26,357 bases of DNA, from positions 1 through 26,357 of IMG/VR virus record IMGVR_UViG_3300029319_000133; one strand, written 5' to 3'. This stretch comes from a virus. The translations under genes and the position numbers were made by a program. The notes under the pieces are model-generated. The model was not told where the DNA came from and made no database searches. It worked only from the letters and a program-made list of their open reading frames with translations. Shown piece by piece: positions 13,507 to 21,100 of the stretch (the first letter of the stretch is position 1; each line of letters opens with the position of its first letter).

Positions 13507-13870
13507 GTGTCCAGCCTGTGGATTCATTCCACCAAAAAGAGGCGAAAACATAAGTCTTAAAATGAGAAACTTGATGTCAAAAAGGAGTAAGAAAACAATC
13601 GAGTCTCTCAATAAGATAGCAAAACTTATTATAAACAATGTACCTCAAGACAACAGAAATACATACTATAATTTTCTTTATGGTATTAGAGACTGTAAGG
13701 ATGACATTGTGACATATTGCATAGAATCATACTATGATACTAAGGCATTTGAAAGAAATAAAGGATTTGCATATCTTAGAGTAATTATACAAAATCAATT
13801 CAAGAATAACGATAAAATACTAGAAAATGAGAGACGGAGACTTGGTTCTGTACCACCAATAATAGATTAA
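13499..13870 (+). CDS. Hypothetical protein with N-terminal CPACG knuckle
   Basis: About 123 aa from the ATG at 13499, which overlaps the previous stop by 8 nt; ATGs at 13469 and 13490 are alternatives with no better ribosome binding site. It starts MSKCPACGFIPPKRGE, a single CxxC knuckle. A basic helical body follows (LMSKRSKKTIESLNKIAKLI) with aromatic helices (TYYNFLYGIRD) and a basic C-terminus (NERRRLGS). This resembles small phage nucleic-acid-binding proteins, but no family is recognised. Confidence 0.6.
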   Translation: MSKCPACGFIPPKRGENISLKMRNLMSKRSKKTIESLNKIAKLIINNVPQDNRNTYYNFLYGIRDCKDDIVTYCIESYYDTKAFERNKGFAYLRVIIQNQFKNNDKILENERRRLGSVPPIID

Positions 13871-13959
13871 AGGCTCCCCATCATAGTTAAATCTTTTTTA
13901 CAATGAAATAGAAAGAGGGTTATAAATGAAAGATATAATGTTGGCGCATTGGGGAGCTT
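13871..13959 (+). ncRNA. Candidate structured element 9
   Basis: AGGCTCCCCA (13871-13880) pairs with TGGGGAGCTT (13950-13959) in a 10-bp stem with one G-U, enclosing 69 nt with a TTATA/TATAA hairpin (13920-13938). It begins right after a stop codon and is followed by TTATAAAAGGAG, the next gene's ribosome binding site. The GC-rich closing stem stands out in this AT-rich DNA. Confidence 0.45.
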
Positions 13960-13978
13960 TTATAAAAGGAGAAGTAAA

Positions 13979-14128
13979 ATGATTATGATAGATTTAGCAG
14001 AATGGATAATAAATTTCTTTATATTCAGCGCAGCGGTGTTGTGTTCTGGTGTAGGAATTTTTATATTTTGTTTGATTCTTCATGCAGTATTAGACTGGAT
14101 GACTATAACAATAAAGAAAGGAGGTTAG
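13979..14128 (+). CDS. 49-aa membrane microprotein
   Basis: A short protein with an amphipathic start (MIMIDLAEWIINFFIF) and a hydrophobic helix (VLCSGVGIFIFCLILHAVL), ending TIKKGG. AAAAGGAG lies nine nt before the ATG. The next gene starts one base after the stop, with this gene's GGAGG serving as its ribosome binding site. One or two membrane spans; holin-like, spanin-like or superinfection-exclusion roles are all possible, none shown. Confidence 0.6.
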   Translation: MIMIDLAEWIINFFIFSAAVLCSGVGIFIFCLILHAVLDWMTITIKKGG

Positions 14129-14129
14129 T

Positions 14130-14306
14130 ATGAGATACTATTGGGAAGTTTTGTTTAGCACAGAATATTTTCCTTATTGGGAGTTTACAATGCTAATGAT
14201 GTTGTTAATGTTGTGTAGTATATTATGGAGACTACATAGGATTGAACAAAAATGCGACATCTTAAATGAAACAATGAATGAAAGTTTAGATGAAATATTA
14301 AGTTAA
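14130..14306 (+). CDS. 58-aa membrane microprotein
   Basis: Aromatic N-terminus (MRYYWEVLFSTEYFPYWEF), one hydrophobic helix (TMLMMLLMLCSILW), then a charged coiled-coil end (RIEQKCDILNETMNESLDE). It directly follows the 49-aa membrane protein with an AAAGGAGG spanning the junction, so the two are made together. A single-span protein with a cytoplasmic or periplasmic helix; function unknown. Confidence 0.6.
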   Translation: MRYYWEVLFSTEYFPYWEFTMLMMLLMLCSILWRLHRIEQKCDILNETMNESLDEILS

Positions 14307-14325
14307 CATAAAAAAGGAGAGAGAT

Positions 14326-15108
14326 ATGTTACAAGAAGCTAAGTTTCCTGTAAAGGAAGTACCAGCAATAGGAGTTGATTCTGAGAGAGAGATAGACTCC
14401 ACAGGTTATAAGTTTATAGTAAGAGAAGATACTGGTAGAGTTCTTAGTTGTATGACTAATAACTACAAACTAGTAAAGAACGAAACTATAATCAAAGCAG
14501 CTAACCCTCTTATCAAGAAGATGGGTGGCAAATTGTCAAATGTTGATGTACTAAGAGAAGGTGCAAAGACTATGATGAAGTGGACATTCCCTGACAATAA
14601 AGTCAAGATGTCTAAGAATGATGAGATGATACCAGAGATTAACATTGTTAATAGTTATGATGGGACCGTAGGTCTCAACATACTTGGTGGTGCATTTAGA
14701 ATTATATGTTCTAATGGTTTGGTTATTGGATTCATAGCATCTAAGTACACGAACAAACATATCAAGACTAACATAGCATTGAATGATTTAGATAGGATTG
14801 TTGAAGAGACTGTTAATAATACTTCTATGATATTCAATGAAGAGTTTCCTATTCTTGCAGAAACAAAGTTCCAAGAAAGGCATCTATTGGATTTTATTAG
14901 ATTGTTTCCAGAGTATGCAAATACAATGGTTACTGATAAGATAATCATAGAGAACCCTAAGACATTTTGGGATTTGCTAAACGTAGGTACTAACATACTT
15001 ACACATCACATGAATAGAGACATGGATTCTACTCACAATCTTGAAAGCAAACTTTACCCTAAAGTAAAGAAGATGGCATTGAAAGAGGCGAAAGTTGCCG
15101 TCGCTTGA
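14326..15108 (+). CDS. DUF932-family phage/plasmid-like protein
   Basis: A 260-aa protein matching the DUF932 (phage/plasmid-like) pattern: FIVREDTGRVLSCMTNNYKLV, a central block INIVNSYDGTVGLNILGG, then FRIICSNGLVIGF, the typical 'SYDG...R-IC-NG' pair, and a helical C-terminal half. The family's biochemical role is not established; members occur in phage and plasmid replication regions and some have been linked to anti-defence loci. Strong AAAGGAG before the ATG. It overlaps the methylase gene by 14 nt, so the two are coupled. Confidence 0.8.
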   Translation: MLQEAKFPVKEVPAIGVDSEREIDSTGYKFIVREDTGRVLSCMTNNYKLVKNETIIKAANPLIKKMGGKLSNVDVLREGAKTMMKWTFPDNKVKMSKNDEMIPEINIVNSYDGTVGLNILGGAFRIICSNGLVIGFIASKYTNKHIKTNIALNDLDRIVEETVNNTSMIFNEEFPILAETKFQERHLLDFIRLFPEYANTMVTDKIIIENPKTFWDLLNVGTNILTHHMNRDMDSTHNLESKLYPKVKKMALKEAKVAVA

Positions 15109-15925
15109 TTGGTACGATTGTCCTATAGTTATACCTTATTATGGTGGGAAGTATGAGTTGAGCAAAAAGTTTGTTCCTCTCATACCTCACCATGAAAGGT
15201 ACTTCGAAGTTTTCTCTGGTGGATTATCTATGTTCTTCCGTAAGTCAAAAGCAGAATGGAATGTGCTTAATGACAAAGATAACAACATAGTCAATCTGTA
15301 TATGTGCATCATACATAAGTTAGATGACCTTGTAAACGAACTTAATTGGATGCCTAAATCCAGAGAACTCTTTGAGAACTTTAGAACAGACGTAAGAGAA
15401 AAGAAACCTATTAATATTCCAGACCCACATCAAGCTGCTAAATACTTTTATTGTATAAGGCATAGCTTTAACAAACTAATTCACACGCCTATGTCTATGG
15501 GAAAGGATTGGTCTAGAGATTGGAAAGATGAGTTTGAGTATTCAAGAGCTAAAATCAATGGTGCAACTATTGAGAACTTAGATTTTGAAGAACTTATTGA
15601 TAGATACAAAGCCAACAGCAATGATTTTTGGTACTTAGACCCACCTTATTTTGTCGCAACAGACAGAGGTGATTACTATGCACACAACTTTACTGCTAAA
15701 GACCATCTAAGGCTCAAAGAAAAAGTAGATGAACTAGATTCTAAAGGTGCTAAATTCATGGTCTCATACGACTACAGAGACGAGGTGTATGAGTTGTACA
15801 AAGATTACAATGTAAAGACCATTGATTTAAAGTACATGGGTGCTACCGATGAAGCTAGGGCAAAGAAAAGAAAAGAATACTTAATATTAAACTACGAACC
15901 TGTCAATCAGACAAGTTTGTTTTAA
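15095..15925 (+). CDS. D12-class (Dam-like) N6-adenine DNA methyltransferase
   Basis: A 276-aa methyltransferase of the D12/Dam group. It shows YYGGKY at 15-20 (the GGK N-terminal motif), FEVFSGG at 37-43 (AdoMet-binding motif I), LNDKDNNIVNLY, and the catalytic DPPY at 182-185. Circular order is alpha class and the length is normal. The start is a TTG at 15095 with GAGG six nt before it, inside the end of the DUF932 gene. It likely methylates adenine in GATC or a similar site on phage DNA to evade restriction or time replication and packaging. No cognate restriction enzyme is visible, so it is an orphan. Confidence 0.92.
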   Translation: MPSLDWYDCPIVIPYYGGKYELSKKFVPLIPHHERYFEVFSGGLSMFFRKSKAEWNVLNDKDNNIVNLYMCIIHKLDDLVNELNWMPKSRELFENFRTDVREKKPINIPDPHQAAKYFYCIRHSFNKLIHTPMSMGKDWSRDWKDEFEYSRAKINGATIENLDFEELIDRYKANSNDFWYLDPPYFVATDRGDYYAHNFTAKDHLRLKEKVDELDSKGAKFMVSYDYRDEVYELYKDYNVKTIDLKYMGATDEARAKKRKEYLILNYEPVNQTSLF

Positions 15926-15935
15926 AGGAGATTAT

Positions 15936-17261
15936 ATGAAAGAAATACCTAAAGGAGAGAGTATCAAATCTGCTCCTTCAAATGTTGAAGCCGAGGAGGC
16001 AATGCTTGGTAGCATACTTCAAGGTGGAGATGTTGAAATGGAAATAGCAATGGCTTGGATACGAGAAGATGAAGCAATGTATTCTACTAAATGTATGCAA
16101 GTCTTTCAATGCATGAAGGAAATGTACAATAATAAAATACCAATTGATACAATTACACTATCAGATACAATGATGGATAAGTATGGAGTAAGAGATACTG
16201 TATATTTGATGGATTTGGAAGACAGAAGTCCTAGTAAGGTTAAAGTAGAACATTATGCTAGGATTGTATGGGAAAGGTATGTGCAAAGAGAAACAACTAA
16301 GTCAGCTCAAGAACTACTTAATGCTAGTTACGATAACTACAATGAGGTAGGGAAGATAATCGAAAATCATAGCAGACTTATTGAAGAACTAAGACACATA
16401 CAACCTTCTAAATCTAGAGACATATCTGATATTGTTGAAGAAACTAACGTAGCATTGCAAGAACAATCTAATACCATACAGTTTGGTCTTGGTAAACTTG
16501 ACAACTTCGCAGGAGGTATGACTCGTAAAGAAATTACTGTACTAGGTGGTAGACCTGGCCATGGTAAAACTACATTGATGTTGAACATTGTAAGAGGTTT
16601 GATTGAACAAGGATACAATGTAATGCTATTCAATCGTGAAATGAGTAATGTAGAAACAATGAAGAAGTTGTACGTTATGGAATCCAGAGACATTACATAT
16701 TCTATGATTCGTTCTGGCATTACCGATGATAAGAAACCAGCTCTTACTAGCGTATCTGAATACGTCAAAGATAAGTATGCAAATCTTACAGCATTTGACG
16801 ACATACGGAATCTTGATGATTGTATTCGTGAGATTAACAAACACAAACCAGATGTAGTTATTGATGACTATATTCAATTGATAGACGTTGGTCTAGGAAA
16901 TAAAGACAGACGATTCGAGATTGAAAAGATTGTACAAGACTACAAATGGGCAGTCAAACAAAACAATTGTTCTGCATTGTTAGTATCACAACTTAATCGT
17001 GACATAGAAAAACGATTCGACCCTAGACCCAGAATGAGTGACTACGCAGAGTCGGGTGTAATTGAACAGACTGCTGAATCAGCAATGTTTGTATTCTATG
17101 GATACAACTTTGATAGCGAACGATACAACAGATACAAGAGTGAAGTCATTGTAGCTAAAAGCAGATATGGTACTATCGGAACTTATCCTATGGGTTTCAA
17201 TGGTAACAAGTGCAAGTTCTACAACGACCACAAAGAGGCGGAAAGAGACACAGTTGCATAA
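15936..17261 (+). CDS. dnaB: Replicative DNA helicase, DnaB family
   Basis: A 441-aa hexameric helicase. N-terminal domain SNVEAEEAMLGSILQ (about 15-29) matches DnaB. The RecA-like core has Walker A GGRPGHGKTT at 204-213, FNREMS at 232-237, Walker B VVIDDYIQL at 308-316, and motif 4 LVSQLNRDIEKR at 349-360 with the following RPRMSDYAESGVIEQ. All motifs are intact. No primase domain is fused and no separate primase or DNA polymerase is in the window, so these must be elsewhere or from the host. AAAGGAG precedes the ATG, 10 nt after the methylase stop. Confidence 0.95.
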   Translation: MKEIPKGESIKSAPSNVEAEEAMLGSILQGGDVEMEIAMAWIREDEAMYSTKCMQVFQCMKEMYNNKIPIDTITLSDTMMDKYGVRDTVYLMDLEDRSPSKVKVEHYARIVWERYVQRETTKSAQELLNASYDNYNEVGKIIENHSRLIEELRHIQPSKSRDISDIVEETNVALQEQSNTIQFGLGKLDNFAGGMTRKEITVLGGRPGHGKTTLMLNIVRGLIEQGYNVMLFNREMSNVETMKKLYVMESRDITYSMIRSGITDDKKPALTSVSEYVKDKYANLTAFDDIRNLDDCIREINKHKPDVVIDDYIQLIDVGLGNKDRRFEIEKIVQDYKWAVKQNNCSALLVSQLNRDIEKRFDPRPRMSDYAESGVIEQTAESAMFVFYGYNFDSERYNRYKSEVIVAKSRYGTIGTYPMGFNGNKCKFYNDHKEAERDTVA

Positions 17262-17550
17262 ATCTTGTAGGGGATGTTACTACGGCATTGATAGTAAATG
17301 CTATTGGTTTAAAGATGTTCAAGGTACATCCCCACAGGAAATCCCTGTATCCGTTGAAGACGTAGGGTGCAAACATTATAAGAATACTAATCTGGTAAAG
17401 TCGGAATGGGAACAACTTCGCCTTGTACTAGATAAGTTTGACGGAGAGATACTTAGTGATAAGTATGATGTGTATAAATACAGAAAACCTTATAAAAAGA
17501 AGTGGGTTAAAAGTCCACATAAATATTCACACAGAAAGGATGCTCAATGA
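17254..17550 (+). CDS. Cys-rich small protein
   Basis: A 98-aa protein if started at the TTG at 17254. It has CRGCYYG, KCYWF and GCKHY, four or five cysteines suited to one zinc or iron-sulphur site, then a basic tail (YRKPYKKKWVKSPHKYSHRK). The frame is open back to an ATG at 17167, but that would overlap dnaB by 95 nt and the extra residues read like a shadow of dnaB. The TTG start has AAAGAGGCGGAAAG upstream, similar to the methylase's TTG start. Start uncertain; overlaps the resolvase gene by ATGA. Confidence 0.55.
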   Translation: MHKSCRGCYYGIDSKCYWFKDVQGTSPQEIPVSVEDVGCKHYKNTNLVKSEWEQLRLVLDKFDGEILSDKYDVYKYRKPYKKKWVKSPHKYSHRKDAQ

Positions 17551-18032
17551 AAACAATAATAGGTATAGACCCTGGCGCTAGTGGAGCTATTACTTTTACT
17601 AACCCAATAGACAAAAAACTTTATACTCACAAATGTCATCCAAGCATATCTGGTAGAGCAGTTATAGTAGAAATGGCTAAGAGTGCTTTTAAAGGAGATG
17701 ATATAGTAGCATACATAGAAAAGGTTCATGCAATGCCACATGATGGTAGGAGTTCTTTGTTTAAGTTTGGAGTAAATTATGGTGCATGGCTTGGAATACT
17801 TCATTCTAAACAAATACCAGTAATAGAAGTATCACCACAAAAGTGGATGAAATTTTGGGAAGTCAAATTAGGACAAAAACTTCCTAAAGTAAAAAAAGAT
17901 AGAAAAAATAAACTAAAAGAAATAGCTTCTATCTACACAGAAAAACCAGCGACATTATGGAACGCTGATTCAGTTTTAATAACAATGTACGGAGTACATC
18001 AAGAAGAGGAGATTAGTAATGATAGAAAATAA
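17547..18032 (+). CDS. RuvC-like Holliday junction resolvase
   Basis: A 161-aa RNase H-fold nuclease. Catalytic acids: D8 in IIGIDPGASGAI, E58 in VAYIEKVHAMP, D141 in WNADSVLI, with the basic KKDRKNKLKE segment before it. This is the phage RuvC/poxvirus-type resolvase pattern. It would cleave four-way junctions made during Rad52-like recombination so that DNA can enter the capsid. The start overlaps the preceding gene as ATGA with AAAGGATG just upstream. No key residue is missing. Confidence 0.85.
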   Translation: MKTIIGIDPGASGAITFTNPIDKKLYTHKCHPSISGRAVIVEMAKSAFKGDDIVAYIEKVHAMPHDGRSSLFKFGVNYGAWLGILHSKQIPVIEVSPQKWMKFWEVKLGQKLPKVKKDRKNKLKEIASIYTEKPATLWNADSVLITMYGVHQEEEISNDRK

Positions 18033-18207
18033 AGACAGTATAGATATGTGGATTAATACTTGCAAGGGTATGTCAAAATCTGTATTGATAACAGCAGAAC
18101 AAAACAACGTAGACAAGTTATTACAAATGTTAAAATTATTTAGGAGAGCAACTAAAAAGTTGGAAATAATTATTGAAATGAGTAAGGAAGAAAGATTTAC
18201 AGCATAA
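18019..18207 (+). CDS. Small hypothetical protein, last rightward gene
   Basis: A 62-aa helical protein (VDKLLQMLKLFRRATKKLEIIIE) with AGAGGAG before the ATG, overlapping the resolvase end by 14 nt. It is the last gene of the rightward block; the giant leftward genes converge on it 37 nt later. No domain recognised. Confidence 0.6.
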   Translation: MIENKDSIDMWINTCKGMSKSVLITAEQNNVDKLLQMLKLFRRATKKLEIIIEMSKEERFTA

Positions 18208-18244
18208 TCTCCTTTGCTGACTGAAAGGATGAGGGGGTAAGTTT
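18208..18244. terminator. Convergent junction with weak hairpin
   Basis: The gap between converging operons contains TCCTTT (18210-18215) and AAAGGA (18224-18229) with an 8-nt loop, followed by GAGGGGGTAAGTTTTT on the plus strand. A short bidirectional terminator is plausible but the T-run is distant. Confidence 0.3.
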
Positions 18245-21100
18245 TTACTTACCTCTTCGTTCTAGTTCTTTTAATGAGTTTTGTATCTCTATTGGTAATC
18301 CAGTATATCTTTTCTTTTTAGACCTAGTTTTTCTTTCTAATCTATCAAAGTAATATGTAGGAAACGCCTCTTTAGTTGTAGGTTCTATAATATCCCTATA
18401 TATAGTTCTTTCATCTTTTTTCTTAGGATATAATGTAAGTTCTTGCATAGCAGCTGCACCAAGACCATAAGGAGTTTTAGCAGTCATAGGTATATATCTA
18501 TCATATGTTCTTCCACCCATTTGATTCAATAACCTAGCATATCTACCATAGGTTTCCATAGTATCATCATTAGCATAATCACCAACAGTAAATAATATAT
18601 TATCTAGGTATTCACTATCTGCGTTTATTAATTCTGTCATTACACCTATGTCCATCATAGTTGCAAATGTAGGGCCTAACTTAGAACCAATAATACCTTT
18701 ACCATAAAATTCTCTGTTTATTTTTTCTATAGCATCTGGGTCATCATAGTCTGATGTAAACAATAACCATAAGTCATCTAGAAATTCTTTTCCTGTATGT
18801 TCAATAAGTGTTTGATTATATCCAGAAACGTAACTTATCAATAATGGAGCCATAAAGTATGCAACAGATACATTCATTGCTTTATGTACGCCTCTAGCAT
18901 CTTTAACCCAATTAGAAAAACTATCTTCTCCCAATGCACTTAAATCACCTTTTGCTTCTTTATATATAGACCAATTTCTTTCTAAAAATTCCATACCATA
19001 ATGTTGGAACTGAAACAAAAATTGACCTACACCTTCCCTCATATTTCTTGCTTTTGCATAACCTTCATAATCAAAATGATTAAGTAAGACCATATTCTTT
19101 GCATAGTTTTTAGTAATACTTCTTCTTAAACCTTGTACTGTAAGTTTTGATTCTGGATTATTTTCTTTTTCAGTTCTTACTTTGTTTTCTAAATATTGTT
19201 GAAACTTAGGATTGCCATCCATTATCTTTTGTATCTGAGCAAATGCAATTTCAGCAGTTAGTTTTCTATTAGCATTTTCTACACTCCTATGTAAACCAGC
19301 ACTTATGTTTGCAATCTGACCCATCTTAGTAGCGAATATTTTAGAACCTTTATATAAGAAACTTTCTTCATCTGCATAAACTATCTTACCATTTTCATCC
19401 ATCCTTCTTATTCTGTTAAAAGAAGCAGACTCACTACTTATACCAGATTCTATAAGAGCTTCTGATGTATCCATAAAAAGATTTTCTTTTTTCATAAAAT
19501 CATCTAAGTCACCACCAAATATTTCCGTAGCTCTTTTTTCCTGTAAATACTTTCTTGATTCTCTAACTGCTGAATAACCAAATGTTGCAAAGTTCATCAA
19601 ATACTGAGTAGCGTTTCTAGCTGCAGAACGTACACTAAAACCTAGTTTATTAGTAAATTGGTATGAGAGTAAGGCTTTTTTAATTTCGTGCATTGAACCA
19701 GCATTCTTTACCCTACCATTTACAGAACCGTACAAGCTATTTATTATATCAACAATCTTGCCTGCGTATTGAGATTCCTTGTTATACATTGACCTTGCTT
19801 TATTTAAAGAATCAATCAATCCACTTTTAACAAACACTTGAGTATTAAATTTATTAACATCATTAATGTATGTGTTTATAACATCAATAAAATTCATACT
19901 GTATTCATTGTAACCATCTCTTTGTCTAGACTTACCATAATCTGGTATTGCTACCTTAATATCTCTAATAATCTCATCTATAGATTTACTGTCATGTTTC
20001 ATATCTATTAATGCTGTATCTAATTCATCAAAGTGTTTCATCATTCCATCCATCATCTTAGCATTAAGTTGTTTTGTAAAATGGGGAAAGTAACCTTCTG
20101 AATATCTAGGCATTAATCTAGAACGTAAGTTTTCTTTTAACTGATTTAAGTTATCTACAGTAAGTTTAAAACCTTTTTTGTTTTCTATTTGTTTAATAAC
20201 AATATTTATTTTTTCATCAATACCATTTCTTAATACTCTATAGGAATCTTCCATCAAAGAATTGTATTTTATCAATGGACTAATTACGTCAGAAGATACT
20301 CCCAATTGTTCTAAATATGTGCGAGTTTCAGAATCAGTTAATCTTACAAGTTTTTTACCACTATCATATTGCTCAACTCTATTAATAGCATCTCTATCTC
20401 CACTATCTGCTAATGCCTTTTCTGCCTTGTATTTAATATCTATAGCTTTAGGCATTTTATCTTCTACTACTTTTATAAAATCAACAAAAGTTTTTACAGA
20501 ACCACTATTTTCAAAATCTTGCAATATCTTTCTTGCTTCGTTTTGTTCTGTTTCTGTTCCACTATCTAATGCTTTTATATAATCTATTTCTAATTGTCTG
20601 TGTTTCTTTAATGCAGAATTAAGTTTTGAAGTGCTAAATACACCAGTTATGCCACCAGATGCTCTTATTTGGTCAACTACATCTTTAAATTGTTTGTTAA
20701 GATTATCTTTTCTTTTGTTATCATTGTCAACTATCTTTCTAAGATTCTTTAAACTTTCTGCTAATACTGGGTCTCGTTTACCCAATACTGTTCCAACCAT
20801 AAATCCTTCAGTAGTTTCAAACTGTGTAAACTTTCCACTATCTACCCTTTGAGCATATCTATTTAAGTCTCTTATAAAAGAATTTATATTGCCACTAGTA
20901 AGAAATGCACCACCCTGTTCTGGACTTAACAACATGGCATATTCCATTTCTATATTAAATCTTGATTCAAACATTGACATAGCTGCTTGGTATGGAGATT
21001 GTATATTACGAGCAACCATATCTGTACTCGCCCATTTTTCTATACCATCAAGTAATTTTAATGCTTTTCTATTATATGTTTTATCGCAATCTACTTGCAT
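18245..21100 (-). CDS. Large internal virion / DNA-ejection-type protein (951 aa)
   Basis: A very long, mostly helical protein directly downstream of the giant polymerase and overlapping it by 10 nt (AAGGA about nine nt before the ATG). It has many charged coiled-coil stretches in the first 500 residues and basic helical stretches. About residues 741-760 contain a hydrophobic segment (YFMAPLLISYVSGY). The last 100 residues are basic (PKKKDERT, RKTRSKKKRYTG). It lacks any enzyme motif I recognise. Size, late strand and pairing with a giant polymerase match the internal, ejected proteins next to the RNA polymerase in crAss-like phages, or 'large polyvalent protein' fragments. Role inferred: capsid cargo that escorts DNA or polymerase into the cell. 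Confidence 0.55.
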   Translation of the reverse strand: MQVDCDKTYNRKALKLLDGIEKWASTDMVARNIQSPYQAAMSMFESRFNIEMEYAMLLSPEQGGAFLTSGNINSFIRDLNRYAQRVDSGKFTQFETTEGFMVGTVLGKRDPVLAESLKNLRKIVDNDNKRKDNLNKQFKDVVDQIRASGGITGVFSTSKLNSALKKHRQLEIDYIKALDSGTETEQNEARKILQDFENSGSVKTFVDFIKVVEDKMPKAIDIKYKAEKALADSGDRDAINRVEQYDSGKKLVRLTDSETRTYLEQLGVSSDVISPLIKYNSLMEDSYRVLRNGIDEKINIVIKQIENKKGFKLTVDNLNQLKENLRSRLMPRYSEGYFPHFTKQLNAKMMDGMMKHFDELDTALIDMKHDSKSIDEIIRDIKVAIPDYGKSRQRDGYNEYSMNFIDVINTYINDVNKFNTQVFVKSGLIDSLNKARSMYNKESQYAGKIVDIINSLYGSVNGRVKNAGSMHEIKKALLSYQFTNKLGFSVRSAARNATQYLMNFATFGYSAVRESRKYLQEKRATEIFGGDLDDFMKKENLFMDTSEALIESGISSESASFNRIRRMDENGKIVYADEESFLYKGSKIFATKMGQIANISAGLHRSVENANRKLTAEIAFAQIQKIMDGNPKFQQYLENKVRTEKENNPESKLTVQGLRRSITKNYAKNMVLLNHFDYEGYAKARNMREGVGQFLFQFQHYGMEFLERNWSIYKEAKGDLSALGEDSFSNWVKDARGVHKAMNVSVAYFMAPLLISYVSGYNQTLIEHTGKEFLDDLWLLFTSDYDDPDAIEKINREFYGKGIIGSKLGPTFATMMDIGVMTELINADSEYLDNILFTVGDYANDDTMETYGRYARLLNQMGGRTYDRYIPMTAKTPYGLGAAAMQELTLYPKKKDERTIYRDIIEPTTKEAFPTYYFDRLERKTRSKKKRYTGLPIEIQNSLKELERRGK

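Noticed and set aside
13926-13982. An 18-aa open frame starting MKDIMLAHWG
   Set aside because: It has no convincing ribosome binding site and lies within the closing stem of structured element 9; too short to support.
16367-16846. A 159-aa minus-strand frame inside dnaB
   Set aside because: It lies fully antisense to a gene with all helicase motifs, has no ribosome binding site and low-complexity hydrophobic content.
6863-18207. Lysogeny module or integrase
   Set aside because: No integrase, excisionase or attachment-site pattern was found; the wHTH protein alone does not show a temperate lifestyle.
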